Source: Niastella koreensis GR20-10 | GTDB lineage: Bacteria; Bacteroidota; Bacteroidia; Chitinophagales; Chitinophagaceae | NCBI RefSeq assembly: GCF_000246855.1 | Contig: NC_016609.1 | Location: forward strand, 5,530,744-5,594,743 | Direction: 5' to 3' | Length of the DNA: 64,000 bases | In this document: positions 15,743-24,458 of the stretch, piece by piece | How the letters are laid out: every line of letters starts with the position of its first letter | Position numbering within the stretch: the stretch's first letter is position 1 | Program-made: the position numbers and the translations under genes | Notes under the pieces: model-generated | The model's input: the letters and a program-made list of their open reading frames with translations, nothing else | Databases searched by the model: none | What the model was told of the DNA's origin: nothing

Positions 15743-18364
15743 ATGTCGAAAACTGCTACTACAGAAACCCCTTTAATGCAACAACACCGGGCTATCAAAC
15801 AACGCTATCCCGATGCTGTACTGCTGTTTAGAGTTGGTGATTTTTACGAAACTTTTGGCGAGGATGCTGTAGTGGCTTCGCAGGTGCTGGGTATTACCCT
15901 TACCAAACGGAACAATGGCGCTGCCTTCAGCAGCGAACTGGCGGGGTTCCCCCATCACGCCCTCGACACCTACCTGCATAAACTGGTGCGGGCCGGTTAC
16001 CGCGTGGCCATCTGCGATCAACTGGAAGACCCCAAGGCTGCAAAAGGCATTGTAAAACGCGGGGTTACCGAACTGGTAACGCCCGGTGTGGCTACCAACG
16101 ATAAAATGCTGGAGCATAACAGCAACAACTTCCTGGCCGGGATTCATTTTACCGAAGACCAGGCGGGGATTGCGTTTCTTGATATTTCAACCGGTGAGTT
16201 CTTTGTTGCCGAAGGCAATTCTGAATACATCGATAAATTATTACAAACGCTGAAGCCGGCAGAGGTAATTTTTCAGCGCAGCTTTCAAAAGCATTTTAAA
16301 GAGGTGTTTGGCTCCCGCTTTTATACCTACACCATGGAAAGCTGGATCTTCGACGGACCTTATGCCAACGAAAGCCTGCTGAAACACTTCAATACCCATT
16401 CACTGAAAGGGTTTGGAGTGGAGGAAATGCACCTGGGCATTATAGCCGCCGGTGCAGTATTGCATTACCTGAAAGATACCGAGCACCCCAACCTGCAACA
16501 CATCACCAGCATTCAGCGCATTGACCGCGATGATTACCTGTGGATGGACCGCTTTACCATTCGTAACCTGGAATTGATCAGCACCGGGCATGGCGATGGA
16601 AATAACCTGCACAAGGTGCTCGACAATACGGTATCGCCTATGGGCGCGCGTTTGCTGAAACGCTGGATATTGTTACCACTGAAAGATATCAACCGCATCA
16701 ATGAACGCCTGGAGCTGGTTGAGTTCTTTATCAAAGAGGTTGACCTGCGCAATAAACTGATTCAACATATAAAGCAATGCGGCGATATTGAGCGGCTGGT
16801 GAGTAAGATCCCGCTGAAGAAGATCAACCCGCGCGAAGTGCTGCATATAGCCCGGGGCTTACGGCATATTGAGGAGATAAAACAGATCTGCGCCAATGCT
16901 GACAGCGAATACCTGAAACGGCTGGCCGATTCGTTGAACGGTTGTCGCTATATTGAAGAAAAGATCACCAAAGAGATCATAGATAATCCACCCGTTGCAG
17001 TGGCCAAGGGTGGCGCCATTCAACCCGGCATACACGCCGGGCTGGATGAGCTGCGTAATATAGCTACCAATGGCAAAGAATACCTGGTGCAATTGCAGCA
17101 AAAAGAATCGGAGAAAACAGGGATCTCTTCATTGAAGATCGGGTTCAACAACGTGTTTGGCTATTACCTGGAAGTAACCAATTCGCACAAAAGCAAGGTT
17201 CCAACCGAATGGATGCGCAAGCAAACCCTGGCTAATGCGGAAAGATACATTACCCCCGAACTGAAAGAATACGAGGAAAAGATAACCGGGGCCGAGGAAA
17301 AGATCATGGCCATTGAGCTGGACATATATGAAAAGCTGTTGCTGGAATTGCAGGACTACATCGCCCCCATGCAGGTGAATGGAAATGTACTGGCTATCCT
17401 CGATTGCCTGCTGTGTTTTGCGCACAATGCCCTGCATTTTAATTATAAAAAACCCGAGCTGCACGAAGATGGTGTGCTGGAACTGAAAGAAAGCCGCCAC
17501 CCCGTTATAGAACGCAACCTGCCCGTTGGCGAACCTTATATTTCCAACGATGTGTTGCTGGAACCGGCATCGCAACAGGTTATTATTCTTACCGGCCCCA
17601 ACATGAGTGGTAAAAGCGCCATCTTACGCCAAACCGCGTTGATTACACTGATGGCGCATATGGGCAGCTTTGTACCAGCTACGGCTGCACGCATTCCACT
17701 TACCGATAAAATATTTACCCGGGTAGGCGCCTCCGATAACTTAAGCGGCGGCGAAAGTACCTTTATGGTGGAAATGAATGAAACGGCCAGCATTATCAAC
17801 AACATTTCTTCCCGCAGCTTAATCCTGCTCGATGAAATTGGCCGGGGTACCAGCACCTACGATGGAATTTCCATTGCCTGGAGCATTGCTGAATACCTGC
17901 ATCAAAGTCCGCATGCGCCCAAAACCCTGTTTGCCACCCACTATCATGAACTGAATGAGCTGGAAAACAAACTGCCCCGCATAAAGAACTTTCACATCAC
18001 CAATAAAGAGGTTGGCAACAAGATCATCTTCTTACGTAAGCTGGCTCCCGGCGGCAGCACCCACAGCTTTGGTATTCACGTGGCCAAAATGGCGGGCATG
18101 CCTCCTGCCCTCATCGACCGGGCCAATGAAATATTGAAAGTGCTGGAGAAAAAGCACGAAGACCAACCCACTGCCAACGTTCAAAACAAACTGCAGGACC
18201 AGATAAAAGAGATCGCCAGCCAGAAAGTACAGCTGTCCATCTTTGACGCCCACAGCGAAACCTTTGGCGACATTCGAAAAATGCTCCATGACATCGACAT
18301 CAACCGGTTAACGCCCGTAGAAGCCCTTTTAAAGCTAAATGAGATAAAAAACCTGGTGAAATAG
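15743..18364 (+). CDS. mutS: DNA mismatch repair protein MutS
   Basis: 873 residues, full length. The mismatch-binding N-terminus has the Phe-x-Glu in GDFYETFGEDA. The ATPase domain has Walker A GPNMSGKSAILRQ (from about residue 618), the STFMVEM signature, Walker B LILLDEIGRGTSTYDGIS and the ATHYHEL switch. The C-terminal helix-turn-helix dimer region and a short tail follow. It recognises mispairs and recruits MutL, which is not in this window. The SGKSA form of the P-loop, where most families have GGKST, is the Bacteroidota norm. Confidence 0.96.
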   Translation: MSKTATTETPLMQQHRAIKQRYPDAVLLFRVGDFYETFGEDAVVASQVLGITLTKRNNGAAFSSELAGFPHHALDTYLHKLVRAGYRVAICDQLEDPKAAKGIVKRGVTELVTPGVATNDKMLEHNSNNFLAGIHFTEDQAGIAFLDISTGEFFVAEGNSEYIDKLLQTLKPAEVIFQRSFQKHFKEVFGSRFYTYTMESWIFDGPYANESLLKHFNTHSLKGFGVEEMHLGIIAAGAVLHYLKDTEHPNLQHITSIQRIDRDDYLWMDRFTIRNLELISTGHGDGNNLHKVLDNTVSPMGARLLKRWILLPLKDINRINERLELVEFFIKEVDLRNKLIQHIKQCGDIERLVSKIPLKKINPREVLHIARGLRHIEEIKQICANADSEYLKRLADSLNGCRYIEEKITKEIIDNPPVAVAKGGAIQPGIHAGLDELRNIATNGKEYLVQLQQKESEKTGISSLKIGFNNVFGYYLEVTNSHKSKVPTEWMRKQTLANAERYITPELKEYEEKITGAEEKIMAIELDIYEKLLLELQDYIAPMQVNGNVLAILDCLLCFAHNALHFNYKKPELHEDGVLELKESRHPVIERNLPVGEPYISNDVLLEPASQQVIILTGPNMSGKSAILRQTALITLMAHMGSFVPATAARIPLTDKIFTRVGASDNLSGGESTFMVEMNETASIINNISSRSLILLDEIGRGTSTYDGISIAWSIAEYLHQSPHAPKTLFATHYHELNELENKLPRIKNFHITNKEVGNKIIFLRKLAPGGSTHSFGIHVAKMAGMPPALIDRANEILKVLEKKHEDQPTANVQNKLQDQIKEIASQKVQLSIFDAHSETFGDIRKMLHDIDINRLTPVEALLKLNEIKNLVK

Positions 18365-18517
18365 GGTCTGCCGGTCGCTAAATAGGGATACCTCATCGAA
18401 ATTAATATTAAAGTCCTAACATTAATATCATCTTGCTGCTGCAATAACCCGTTTGCTAACTCGTTTCAATAAGGATTAACCCGTAGATAGTTTTAAATAT
18501 TTAATCGTACCCCGCCC

Positions 18518-20014
18518 GTGAAAACTGGTAAACTATTAGTTATCAGCCTGATCCTTTTTGGCAGGCTGTCTGCACAATGTCCCACTGCCCAGGGTGACCA
18601 AACCACCTATGGCACCAACGACACCTGGATAGGATATGTCTATGACAACGACAATTTCACCAATTACATGGGCTATGTGAACGAAGGTTCGCCTGGCCTT
18701 ATGAATTTCGACCAGAAATTCGGTAACGTGAATCAAATCACCTATCCAACCAATGGCTGTTCTATTCAAACCGAAAGTTTCGCCATCCGGTATAAACTCA
18801 CTAAAAACTTTGCTCCCGATACGTATTCCTTCACTGTAGGTGGAGATGACGGCTATCGCTTTAGCATCGATGGCGGCAACACCTGGCTTATTGGCGACTG
18901 GGGTGGTCACTCCTATACCACCCGGAGCATCAGCGTTGCTTTAAGCGGCGTGGTAAATATGGTGATAGAATACTACGACAATGGCGGCGGTAACGAGATC
19001 TCTTTTCAGGCCTGTGGCGGCACCACCGACGAAACGCTGTACGGCAGCGGTGATGTTTGGCGTGGATATGTATATGACAATCCGGACCTCACAGCCTGGA
19101 AGGGTGTAGTATTTGAAGGCGCCAGCGGCAATCCCTATTTTGATGAAGGTTTTGGAGGTGATGACGTGACCTATAATACCAGTAACTGTTCTATACAAAC
19201 GAGTAGTTTCAGCGTACGGTACCGGCTGAAAAAAACATTCCCGCCCAGCACTGTTAACTTCCTGGTAGGTGGCGATGATGGCTATCGGTTTAGTTTGGAT
19301 GGCGGCGCCACCTGGGTCATCAACAATTGGGGCGATCACGTATACCAGACAGGAAGTTATTCTGCTTACCTGGGCGGTACCTTAAACATGGTGCTGGAGT
19401 ATTATGAGAATGGCGGCGCCAACCGGGTAAGCTTTGATATCAACTCCATAGTACTGCCCGCTCAGTTACAACAATTCAGTGGCCGGGTGCAAAATGAGCA
19501 AACTCTGCTAAACTGGACCATTACCCTTACCAGCAATACCGATCATTTTGTTGTAGAAAGAAGTGCCGATGGCCGCGCGTTTTTTAGTGTGGGCCAGGTG
19601 AAAGCATCAACTGGTGTAACCAATGCTGCCGGCGCCCGGTTCGCCTTTACTGACCCCACCGCCTTTACCGGCACGCAATATTACCGGCTGCGACTGGTTG
19701 ATGTGGCTGGTGTAAGTACCTATTCAGAGTCTATCACTATAAAGAATAACATTACCGGCCAGGCAAGAATATATCCAACAATCATTCAGCCCAATACATC
19801 TTTGTGGTTGCAAACCGGCAAACAGCTCGATAACATGACCCTCACCATTACCGATTTGATGGGCCGCAGGGTTATGCAACAACATACTCCGGCATTGTCA
19901 GGTAATCAAACAACCAGTTATACATTACCATCACTGATGACAAAAGGAACATATGTTGTTCAGGTGAAAGATGTTTCAGGAGTGCAGCTTACGCAGAAAA
20001 TTGTAGTTCAATAG
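18518..20014 (+). CDS. Secreted T9SS cargo with two PA14-like domains
   Basis: 498 residues from GTG 18518; signal peptide MKTGKLLVISLILFGRLSAQ. Two tandem domains of about 140 residues are internal duplicates: each has TWxGYVYDN near its start, CSIQT.SF..RY.L in the middle, and GGDDGYRFS.DGG..W, the PA14-type carbohydrate-binding wording, ending in N.V.EYY.NGG. Residues about 325-405 form a fibronectin-like linker and the last 80 a type IX sorting domain (IYPTIIQPNTSL ... LMTKGTYVVQVKDVSG). Expected on the cell surface, binding glycans; no catalytic domain is present. Confidence 0.85.
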   Translation: MKTGKLLVISLILFGRLSAQCPTAQGDQTTYGTNDTWIGYVYDNDNFTNYMGYVNEGSPGLMNFDQKFGNVNQITYPTNGCSIQTESFAIRYKLTKNFAPDTYSFTVGGDDGYRFSIDGGNTWLIGDWGGHSYTTRSISVALSGVVNMVIEYYDNGGGNEISFQACGGTTDETLYGSGDVWRGYVYDNPDLTAWKGVVFEGASGNPYFDEGFGGDDVTYNTSNCSIQTSSFSVRYRLKKTFPPSTVNFLVGGDDGYRFSLDGGATWVINNWGDHVYQTGSYSAYLGGTLNMVLEYYENGGANRVSFDINSIVLPAQLQQFSGRVQNEQTLLNWTITLTSNTDHFVVERSADGRAFFSVGQVKASTGVTNAAGARFAFTDPTAFTGTQYYRLRLVDVAGVSTYSESITIKNNITGQARIYPTIIQPNTSLWLQTGKQLDNMTLTITDLMGRRVMQQHTPALSGNQTTSYTLPSLMTKGTYVVQVKDVSGVQLTQKIVVQ

Positions 20015-20032
20015 GCATAAAGCCGAAAGGTA

Positions 20033-20075
20033 AAAGCCTGAAGCAAATACAACATCTGTATTTGTTTTAGGCTTT
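20033..20075. terminator. Bidirectional hairpin between convergent genes
   Basis: 19-base arms at 20033-20051 and 20057-20075 pair with only two G-T positions around a 5-base loop. It contains the AAGCAAATACA / TGTATTTG word shared with spacers at 6571, 43405, 58640 and 59999, so it is also a repeat-family member. Confidence 0.75.
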
Positions 20076-20097
20076 CTGCTTTAAGCTTTCAGTTGTA

Positions 20098-21285
20098 TTA
20101 TAAGTAACTCAACCACCACTGACTATGGGTGCTTTTATATTTATTATACCACCGGCATAAGGGATACAATGCCAGCACAACACCAATCCAGATCAGGTAT
20201 ACCACACCCAAACTATAGCCAAATGTCAAAGGCCTGAAGAAGAAAGGCGATTGGCCAACAATATCTTTGGTGCCATAACCTGAAGCATAAAAGGCAATTA
20301 CTGTTAAGATATGGATCAGGTACAAATGCAGTACATAGTAAAAGAACGGCACCCGTCCAAACACTTTCACAAAATCAGTAAAACGGTTCTGTACATTCTC
20401 GAGCAATGCCAGCATAAGCAGCGAGGGCCCCAGCGTAATGCACATGTACATTAAAGAAGGGGGGTACTTGTGCACATTCATAAACGACAGAAAAGTGGCC
20501 ATGCCGGTTTTCTGCGGTGTCCAGGGCAATGGATTGCCATAGCCATTTAACAAGCGCAGCGCCACAAATAAAACGATCAGTCCCAGTCCTATACCCACCA
20601 GGGCTTTTTGTCTTTTAATGGTATCAACAGTTGGGGTAAATAATTTACCGGCACAATATCCCATAAGCATAATGCCCGTCCAGGGCGCAAAAGCATACGC
20701 AATAACCAGCGAATGCTGTGGGAATAAAGTAACATTATCAAACCGCCCATCGTGTAACAGGTCCCAGATAAAGGGTACATTATGGTTATGGGCAGCTTCG
20801 GGATAGTCGAGCAAATTATGACCCAGTACAATCAAAGCGCCAAGAGCAAAAATAACTCCATAGGGCAACCGTACTGCCAACCCCAGCAATACCATGCTGA
20901 TGCCGATGGCCCAGATTACCTGGAAAATGATGGTGTTATAAAGCGGGTTAAAAGTCCAGGCCAGGGAAATTACCACCACTTCGATCAGGACCAGCCACAA
21001 ACCCCGCTTTAATAAAAAACTGCTGAGCGCCGCCTTTGTTTTTTTCAACCCGATCAGGTAGGCCGAAGTACCGGCCAGAAATACAAAAGTAGGCGCACAA
21101 AAATGCGTGATAAAACGGGTGAAAAATAAAAACGGGGTGGTAGTAGCAGGATCGAGTGGATCGTGTTGAAATGAATCACTGTGAAAATAATCCCGCACGT
21201 GGTCAAGCGCCATAATGATCATCACAATGCCGCGTAACACGTCAATAGACTGTATCCGCTTCTTTACTGCAGGTAGTTGGTCCAT
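20098..21285 (-). CDS. DUF1624/HGSNAT-like membrane acyltransferase family protein
   Basis: 395 residues, about ten membrane helices. The N-terminus RIQSIDVLRGIVMIIMALDHVRDYFHS is the hallmark of the heparan-alpha-glucosaminide N-acetyltransferase catalytic family (DUF1624), with the His in the first helix that takes part in acetyl transfer across the membrane in the human enzyme. In bacteria the acceptor is unknown, possibly a cell-wall or lipid sugar. It stands alone, convergent with the T9SS cargo gene. Confidence 0.82.
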   Translation of the reverse strand: MDQLPAVKKRIQSIDVLRGIVMIIMALDHVRDYFHSDSFQHDPLDPATTTPFLFFTRFITHFCAPTFVFLAGTSAYLIGLKKTKAALSSFLLKRGLWLVLIEVVVISLAWTFNPLYNTIIFQVIWAIGISMVLLGLAVRLPYGVIFALGALIVLGHNLLDYPEAAHNHNVPFIWDLLHDGRFDNVTLFPQHSLVIAYAFAPWTGIMLMGYCAGKLFTPTVDTIKRQKALVGIGLGLIVLFVALRLLNGYGNPLPWTPQKTGMATFLSFMNVHKYPPSLMYMCITLGPSLLMLALLENVQNRFTDFVKVFGRVPFFYYVLHLYLIHILTVIAFYASGYGTKDIVGQSPFFFRPLTFGYSLGVVYLIWIGVVLALYPLCRWYNKYKSTHSQWWLSYL

Positions 21286-21328
21286 ACTGGCTATTTAAGG
21301 AGTTCCATCAAATTTACTGATAATCCAT

Positions 21329-21360
21329 AAAAAAAGCCCTCCCCATATTCGGGAGGACTT
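21329..21360 (-). terminator. Rho-independent terminator of the gluconokinase gene
   Basis: On the minus strand GTCCTCCC pairs with GGGAGGGC region around GAATATGG, then T7. A second hairpin with CACCCC/GGGGTG arms lies at 21364-21384. Confidence 0.75.
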
Positions 21361-21489
21361 CCTCACCCCTACGTTATCGGGGTGCCTTGTTTTAACTTAA
21401 CCACAGCGATTGAAGGCAGAGTTGTGCAACCTTCAGCTATAGTACTTCAAAAAATAATGCCAGTTGTGCCGTTTACATTAAATAAAATG

Positions 21490-22995
21490 TTAAAGACCGG
21501 AAAGGCGAATATTATTTAGTGTTTGAAAATCATCCTTTAACTTATTATAAAGACCTGCATATACTTTGTAATACAATTGATAGCGCGCATGCAGCTCCAT
21601 ATTGGGGTTATATTGCTGCTGAATGTGGAAAATGCGGGACGTATCATCAGTTTTCATAATACCCAATGCCTGAAAACCCAGGAGCGCAGCACCTACTGAG
21701 GAGGCATCATCGCTGTTTATAAGATTGATCTCTTTTCCAAACAAATCGGTTAACCATTGTAGCCATAATGGTGAGTTGATAAACCCGCCGCTGGCATAAA
21801 TGTGTTGTATGGCCCCCACCGTTTCCTGCACCGATGCCGCTACCTGGTACAACGCATAGTTAATACCTTCGATAATGGCACGCATAAAATGCGCTTGCGT
21901 ATGGCCGCTATGTATCCCTACAAAAACACCCTTTGCATTGGCGTCCCATACCGGAGCACGTTCGCCTAAAATATAGGGCAAAAACAAAAGTCCATCTGCG
22001 CCGGCGGGCGCCTGCTCCGCCTGTTGCACAAACCAGCTGAGATCGCCTCCGCTCGAAAATGGCTTTTTCAAAAAATGTTCTGTATACCATTTCAGCAATA
22101 CCACCCCATTGTTGATGGCGCCGCCAGATACATACAATTCATCGGTAAGGATATAATTGAAAATGCGTTCCTGTTTATCATAGGCCGGTTTATTGGCAAT
22201 CATGCGCACGGCGCCGCTGGTGCCAATGGTTACCGACAGATCGCCGGGATGAGTGGCATTGCTGCCGAGGTTGGCCAAACAGCCATCACTGGCGCCAATA
22301 ATAAAAGGGGTGTTTGCATCTATGCCCAACTGTTTGGCATATTTTGCTGCCAGCCCTTTTACCATATAAGTGGCAGATACAGGTTGTGATAATTTATCGC
22401 TGGTAATACCGGCCGCCTGCAACGCAGGTGCATACCAGGTCTTTTTATAAATATCAAACAGGCCGGTGGCTGAAGCAACGGAATGATCGACCAGGTATTG
22501 CTTGAAGAAGCGGTAAAAAACAAACTCCTTGATGGAAATGAACTTGTGCGTAACTGCAAAAATGTGCGACTGGTTATTGCGCAGCCACATGATCTTGCAC
22601 AGGGGCGACATGGGATGAACCGGGGTGCCGGTATTCTTATAGATCTCTTTATCGGCAGGGGATTGTTTTAATGCTTCGGCATATTCGGCACTGCGGGCAT
22701 CGGCCCAGGTAATAACGTTGGTAAGCGGTTCGCCATTACCATCTACTGCGATCAGGCTGTGCATGGCGGCGCTGAAACTAACGCCCGCTACGGGCCCGGA
22801 GATGCCTTTTACCACCTGTTGAATACAGGTTATAACGGCACTGAACAGTACTTCGGGATCCAGCTCATGATAGCCGGGCGCCCCTACCAGCGGGTTATAC
22901 GACACATACGCATTGCCGGTAACCTGTCCTTCGTGGGTAAATGCAATCGCTTTGGTGCCTGATGTTCCAATATCAACGCCGATGATAACATGCAT
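21490..22995 (-). CDS. gntK: FGGY-family gluconokinase
   Basis: 501 residues. The FGGY ATP-binding start IIGVDIGTSGTKAIAFTHEG is followed by TWADARS, GTPVHPMSPLCKIMWLR and SVASATGLFDI, wording that points to gluconate rather than xylulose or glycerol kinase. The second half has TIGTSGAVRM and the VYASGGFINSPLWLQWLTDLFG FGGY signature 2-like segment. It phosphorylates gluconate at C6 in the cytosol, feeding the pentose phosphate pathway. No permease or regulator adjoins it, which is unusual for a gluconate gene. Confidence 0.85.
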   Translation of the reverse strand: MHVIIGVDIGTSGTKAIAFTHEGQVTGNAYVSYNPLVGAPGYHELDPEVLFSAVITCIQQVVKGISGPVAGVSFSAAMHSLIAVDGNGEPLTNVITWADARSAEYAEALKQSPADKEIYKNTGTPVHPMSPLCKIMWLRNNQSHIFAVTHKFISIKEFVFYRFFKQYLVDHSVASATGLFDIYKKTWYAPALQAAGITSDKLSQPVSATYMVKGLAAKYAKQLGIDANTPFIIGASDGCLANLGSNATHPGDLSVTIGTSGAVRMIANKPAYDKQERIFNYILTDELYVSGGAINNGVVLLKWYTEHFLKKPFSSGGDLSWFVQQAEQAPAGADGLLFLPYILGERAPVWDANAKGVFVGIHSGHTQAHFMRAIIEGINYALYQVAASVQETVGAIQHIYASGGFINSPLWLQWLTDLFGKEINLINSDDASSVGAALLGFQALGIMKTDDTSRIFHIQQQYNPNMELHARYQLYYKVYAGLYNKLKDDFQTLNNIRLSGL

Positions 22996-23068
22996 ATGAC
23001 AAGCCAGATTTTACCGGGAAGTTAAAAGATTTTTCTCACGGTGGGTATATAAAACGGCTTACATATAA

Positions 23069-23104
23069 AAAAGCGGGCCGTCCCGATAAATCGGTACGAC
23101 CCGT
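23069..23104 (-). terminator. Terminator of the cysteine desulfurase gene
   Basis: On the minus strand CGGGTCGTACCGA pairs with TCGGGACGGCCCG around TTTA, then CTTTTTT. Confidence 0.8.
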
Positions 23105-23138
23105 CAATTCTTATTTTAGTCAATCAAAAAAGCCGGTA

Positions 23139-24278
23139 TTAAATCATCTCCTTCAGCTTCGCTACTACAAAATCAATCTCCTCTTTGGTATTGTATTTAC
23201 TGAAGGAGAAACGAACGGTAACCCGGTTGGGATCGTTATTGATGGCCGCAATGACATGCGAACCCTGCATGGCGCCGCTGGTGCAGGCGCTGCCGCCGCT
23301 CACGCAAATATTATTTATATCCAGGTTAAACAGGATCATTTCGGATTTCCCGGTCATGGGTAATGAAACGCTCAGCACGGTATACAGGCTGCGGCCCAAC
23401 GGGTCGCCATTGAAATCAACATCAGGCAAGGCTTGTTTCACCTGTTCCATCATATATATTTTCAACCCCTTTATATAGTTACTGTCCGCCTCAAAGCCTT
23501 CAGTAGCCAGTTCCAGCGCTTTCGCAAAACCTACAATGCCATACAGGTTCTCTGTACCGGCCCGCATATTGCGCTCCTGTGCCCCGCCATGGATATATGG
23601 TTGTATTTGTACGTTTTCATTTACATACAAAATGCCCACGCCTTTGGGGCCATGGAATTTGTGGCCCGCACCGGTAATAAAGTGTACGGGAGTATTGCGC
23701 AGGTCGAAGGGAAAATGCCCTACTGTTTGCACCGTATCTGAATGGAAGATGGCATTATACTTTTTGCACAGGTTACCTACGGCATGCAGATCGAGCATGT
23801 TGCCAATTTCATTATTGGCATGCATGAGCGTAACCAGGCATTTCTCTGTACTGCCGGCCAGCAGGCGTTCCAGGTCGTCCAGGTCAACATGGCCATCTGG
23901 CAACAGTTTTACTTCACTTAAGGTAACCTCGCCTTTACGAACCAGGTGTTCAACCGTATGCAAGGTAGCATGGTGTTCCAGCGGAGAAGAAATAATATGC
24001 CGGCAGCCCAGGTCGTGAATAGCGGCGTTGATGGCCGTATTGGAACTTTCGGTTCCACCCGATGTAAAAAAGATCTCTGCCGGATGTGCATGCAGGATCT
24101 TCGCCACCGATTTACGGGCGTTCTCAATGGCCAGGCGGCTTTCCCGTCCGTAGGAATATATAGAAGATGGGTTGCCAAACTTTTCGGTAAAATAAGGCAT
24201 CATAGCTTCCAGTACCACCGGATCGAGCGATGTGGTAGCTGCATTATCAAAATATATCCGCGCAGGCTGGTTGCCCAT
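23139..24278 (-). CDS. Cysteine desulfurase (IscS/NifS family)
   Basis: 379 residues from ATG 24278. It begins RIYFDNAATTSLDP; PLP is bound by K207 in AGHKFHGPKG, and the persulfide Cys is C332 in CVSGGSACTSGAMQGSH, the long mobile loop of IscS/NifS (group I). ERNMRAGTENLYG and NNEIGN also fit. It moves sulfur from cysteine to an acceptor for Fe-S clusters or thio-modified tRNA. No iscU, iscR or suf gene adjoins, so a tRNA thiolation role is possible. A longer frame to 24371 would read through the hairpin at 24300 and is rejected. Confidence 0.92.
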   Translation of the reverse strand: MGNQPARIYFDNAATTSLDPVVLEAMMPYFTEKFGNPSSIYSYGRESRLAIENARKSVAKILHAHPAEIFFTSGGTESSNTAINAAIHDLGCRHIISSPLEHHATLHTVEHLVRKGEVTLSEVKLLPDGHVDLDDLERLLAGSTEKCLVTLMHANNEIGNMLDLHAVGNLCKKYNAIFHSDTVQTVGHFPFDLRNTPVHFITGAGHKFHGPKGVGILYVNENVQIQPYIHGGAQERNMRAGTENLYGIVGFAKALELATEGFEADSNYIKGLKIYMMEQVKQALPDVDFNGDPLGRSLYTVLSVSLPMTGKSEMILFNLDINNICVSGGSACTSGAMQGSHVIAAINNDPNRVTVRFSFSKYNTKEEIDFVVAKLKEMI

Positions 24279-24290
24279 GTAGTTGTATTT

Positions 24291-24312
24291 AAAAAAAATG
24301 CCCCGCCGGGGC
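24291..24312 (-). terminator. Terminator-like hairpin just before the desulfurase start
   Basis: On the minus strand GCCCCGGCGGGGC (24300-24312) is followed by A and a run of T, ending about 12 bases before the ATG at 24278. It is either the glmM terminator or an attenuator in the desulfurase leader. Confidence 0.6.
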
Positions 24313-24458
24313 GGAGCAAAATTGAATAAAATATTTGAATAGAAATCCTGGTCTGATTGAATTACACGCACCCTATCAAAAACACCTGCTGACCATTAAT
24401 TGTTCAATAATTCACTTTGTTTGGCCGAAATTATCTAACAAAAAGGCCGTTTTTTGAA

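Noticed and set aside
24279-24371. Upstream extension of the cysteine desulfurase gene
   Set aside because: It would translate the GC hairpin and A-run; the family starts at RIYFDNAATT.
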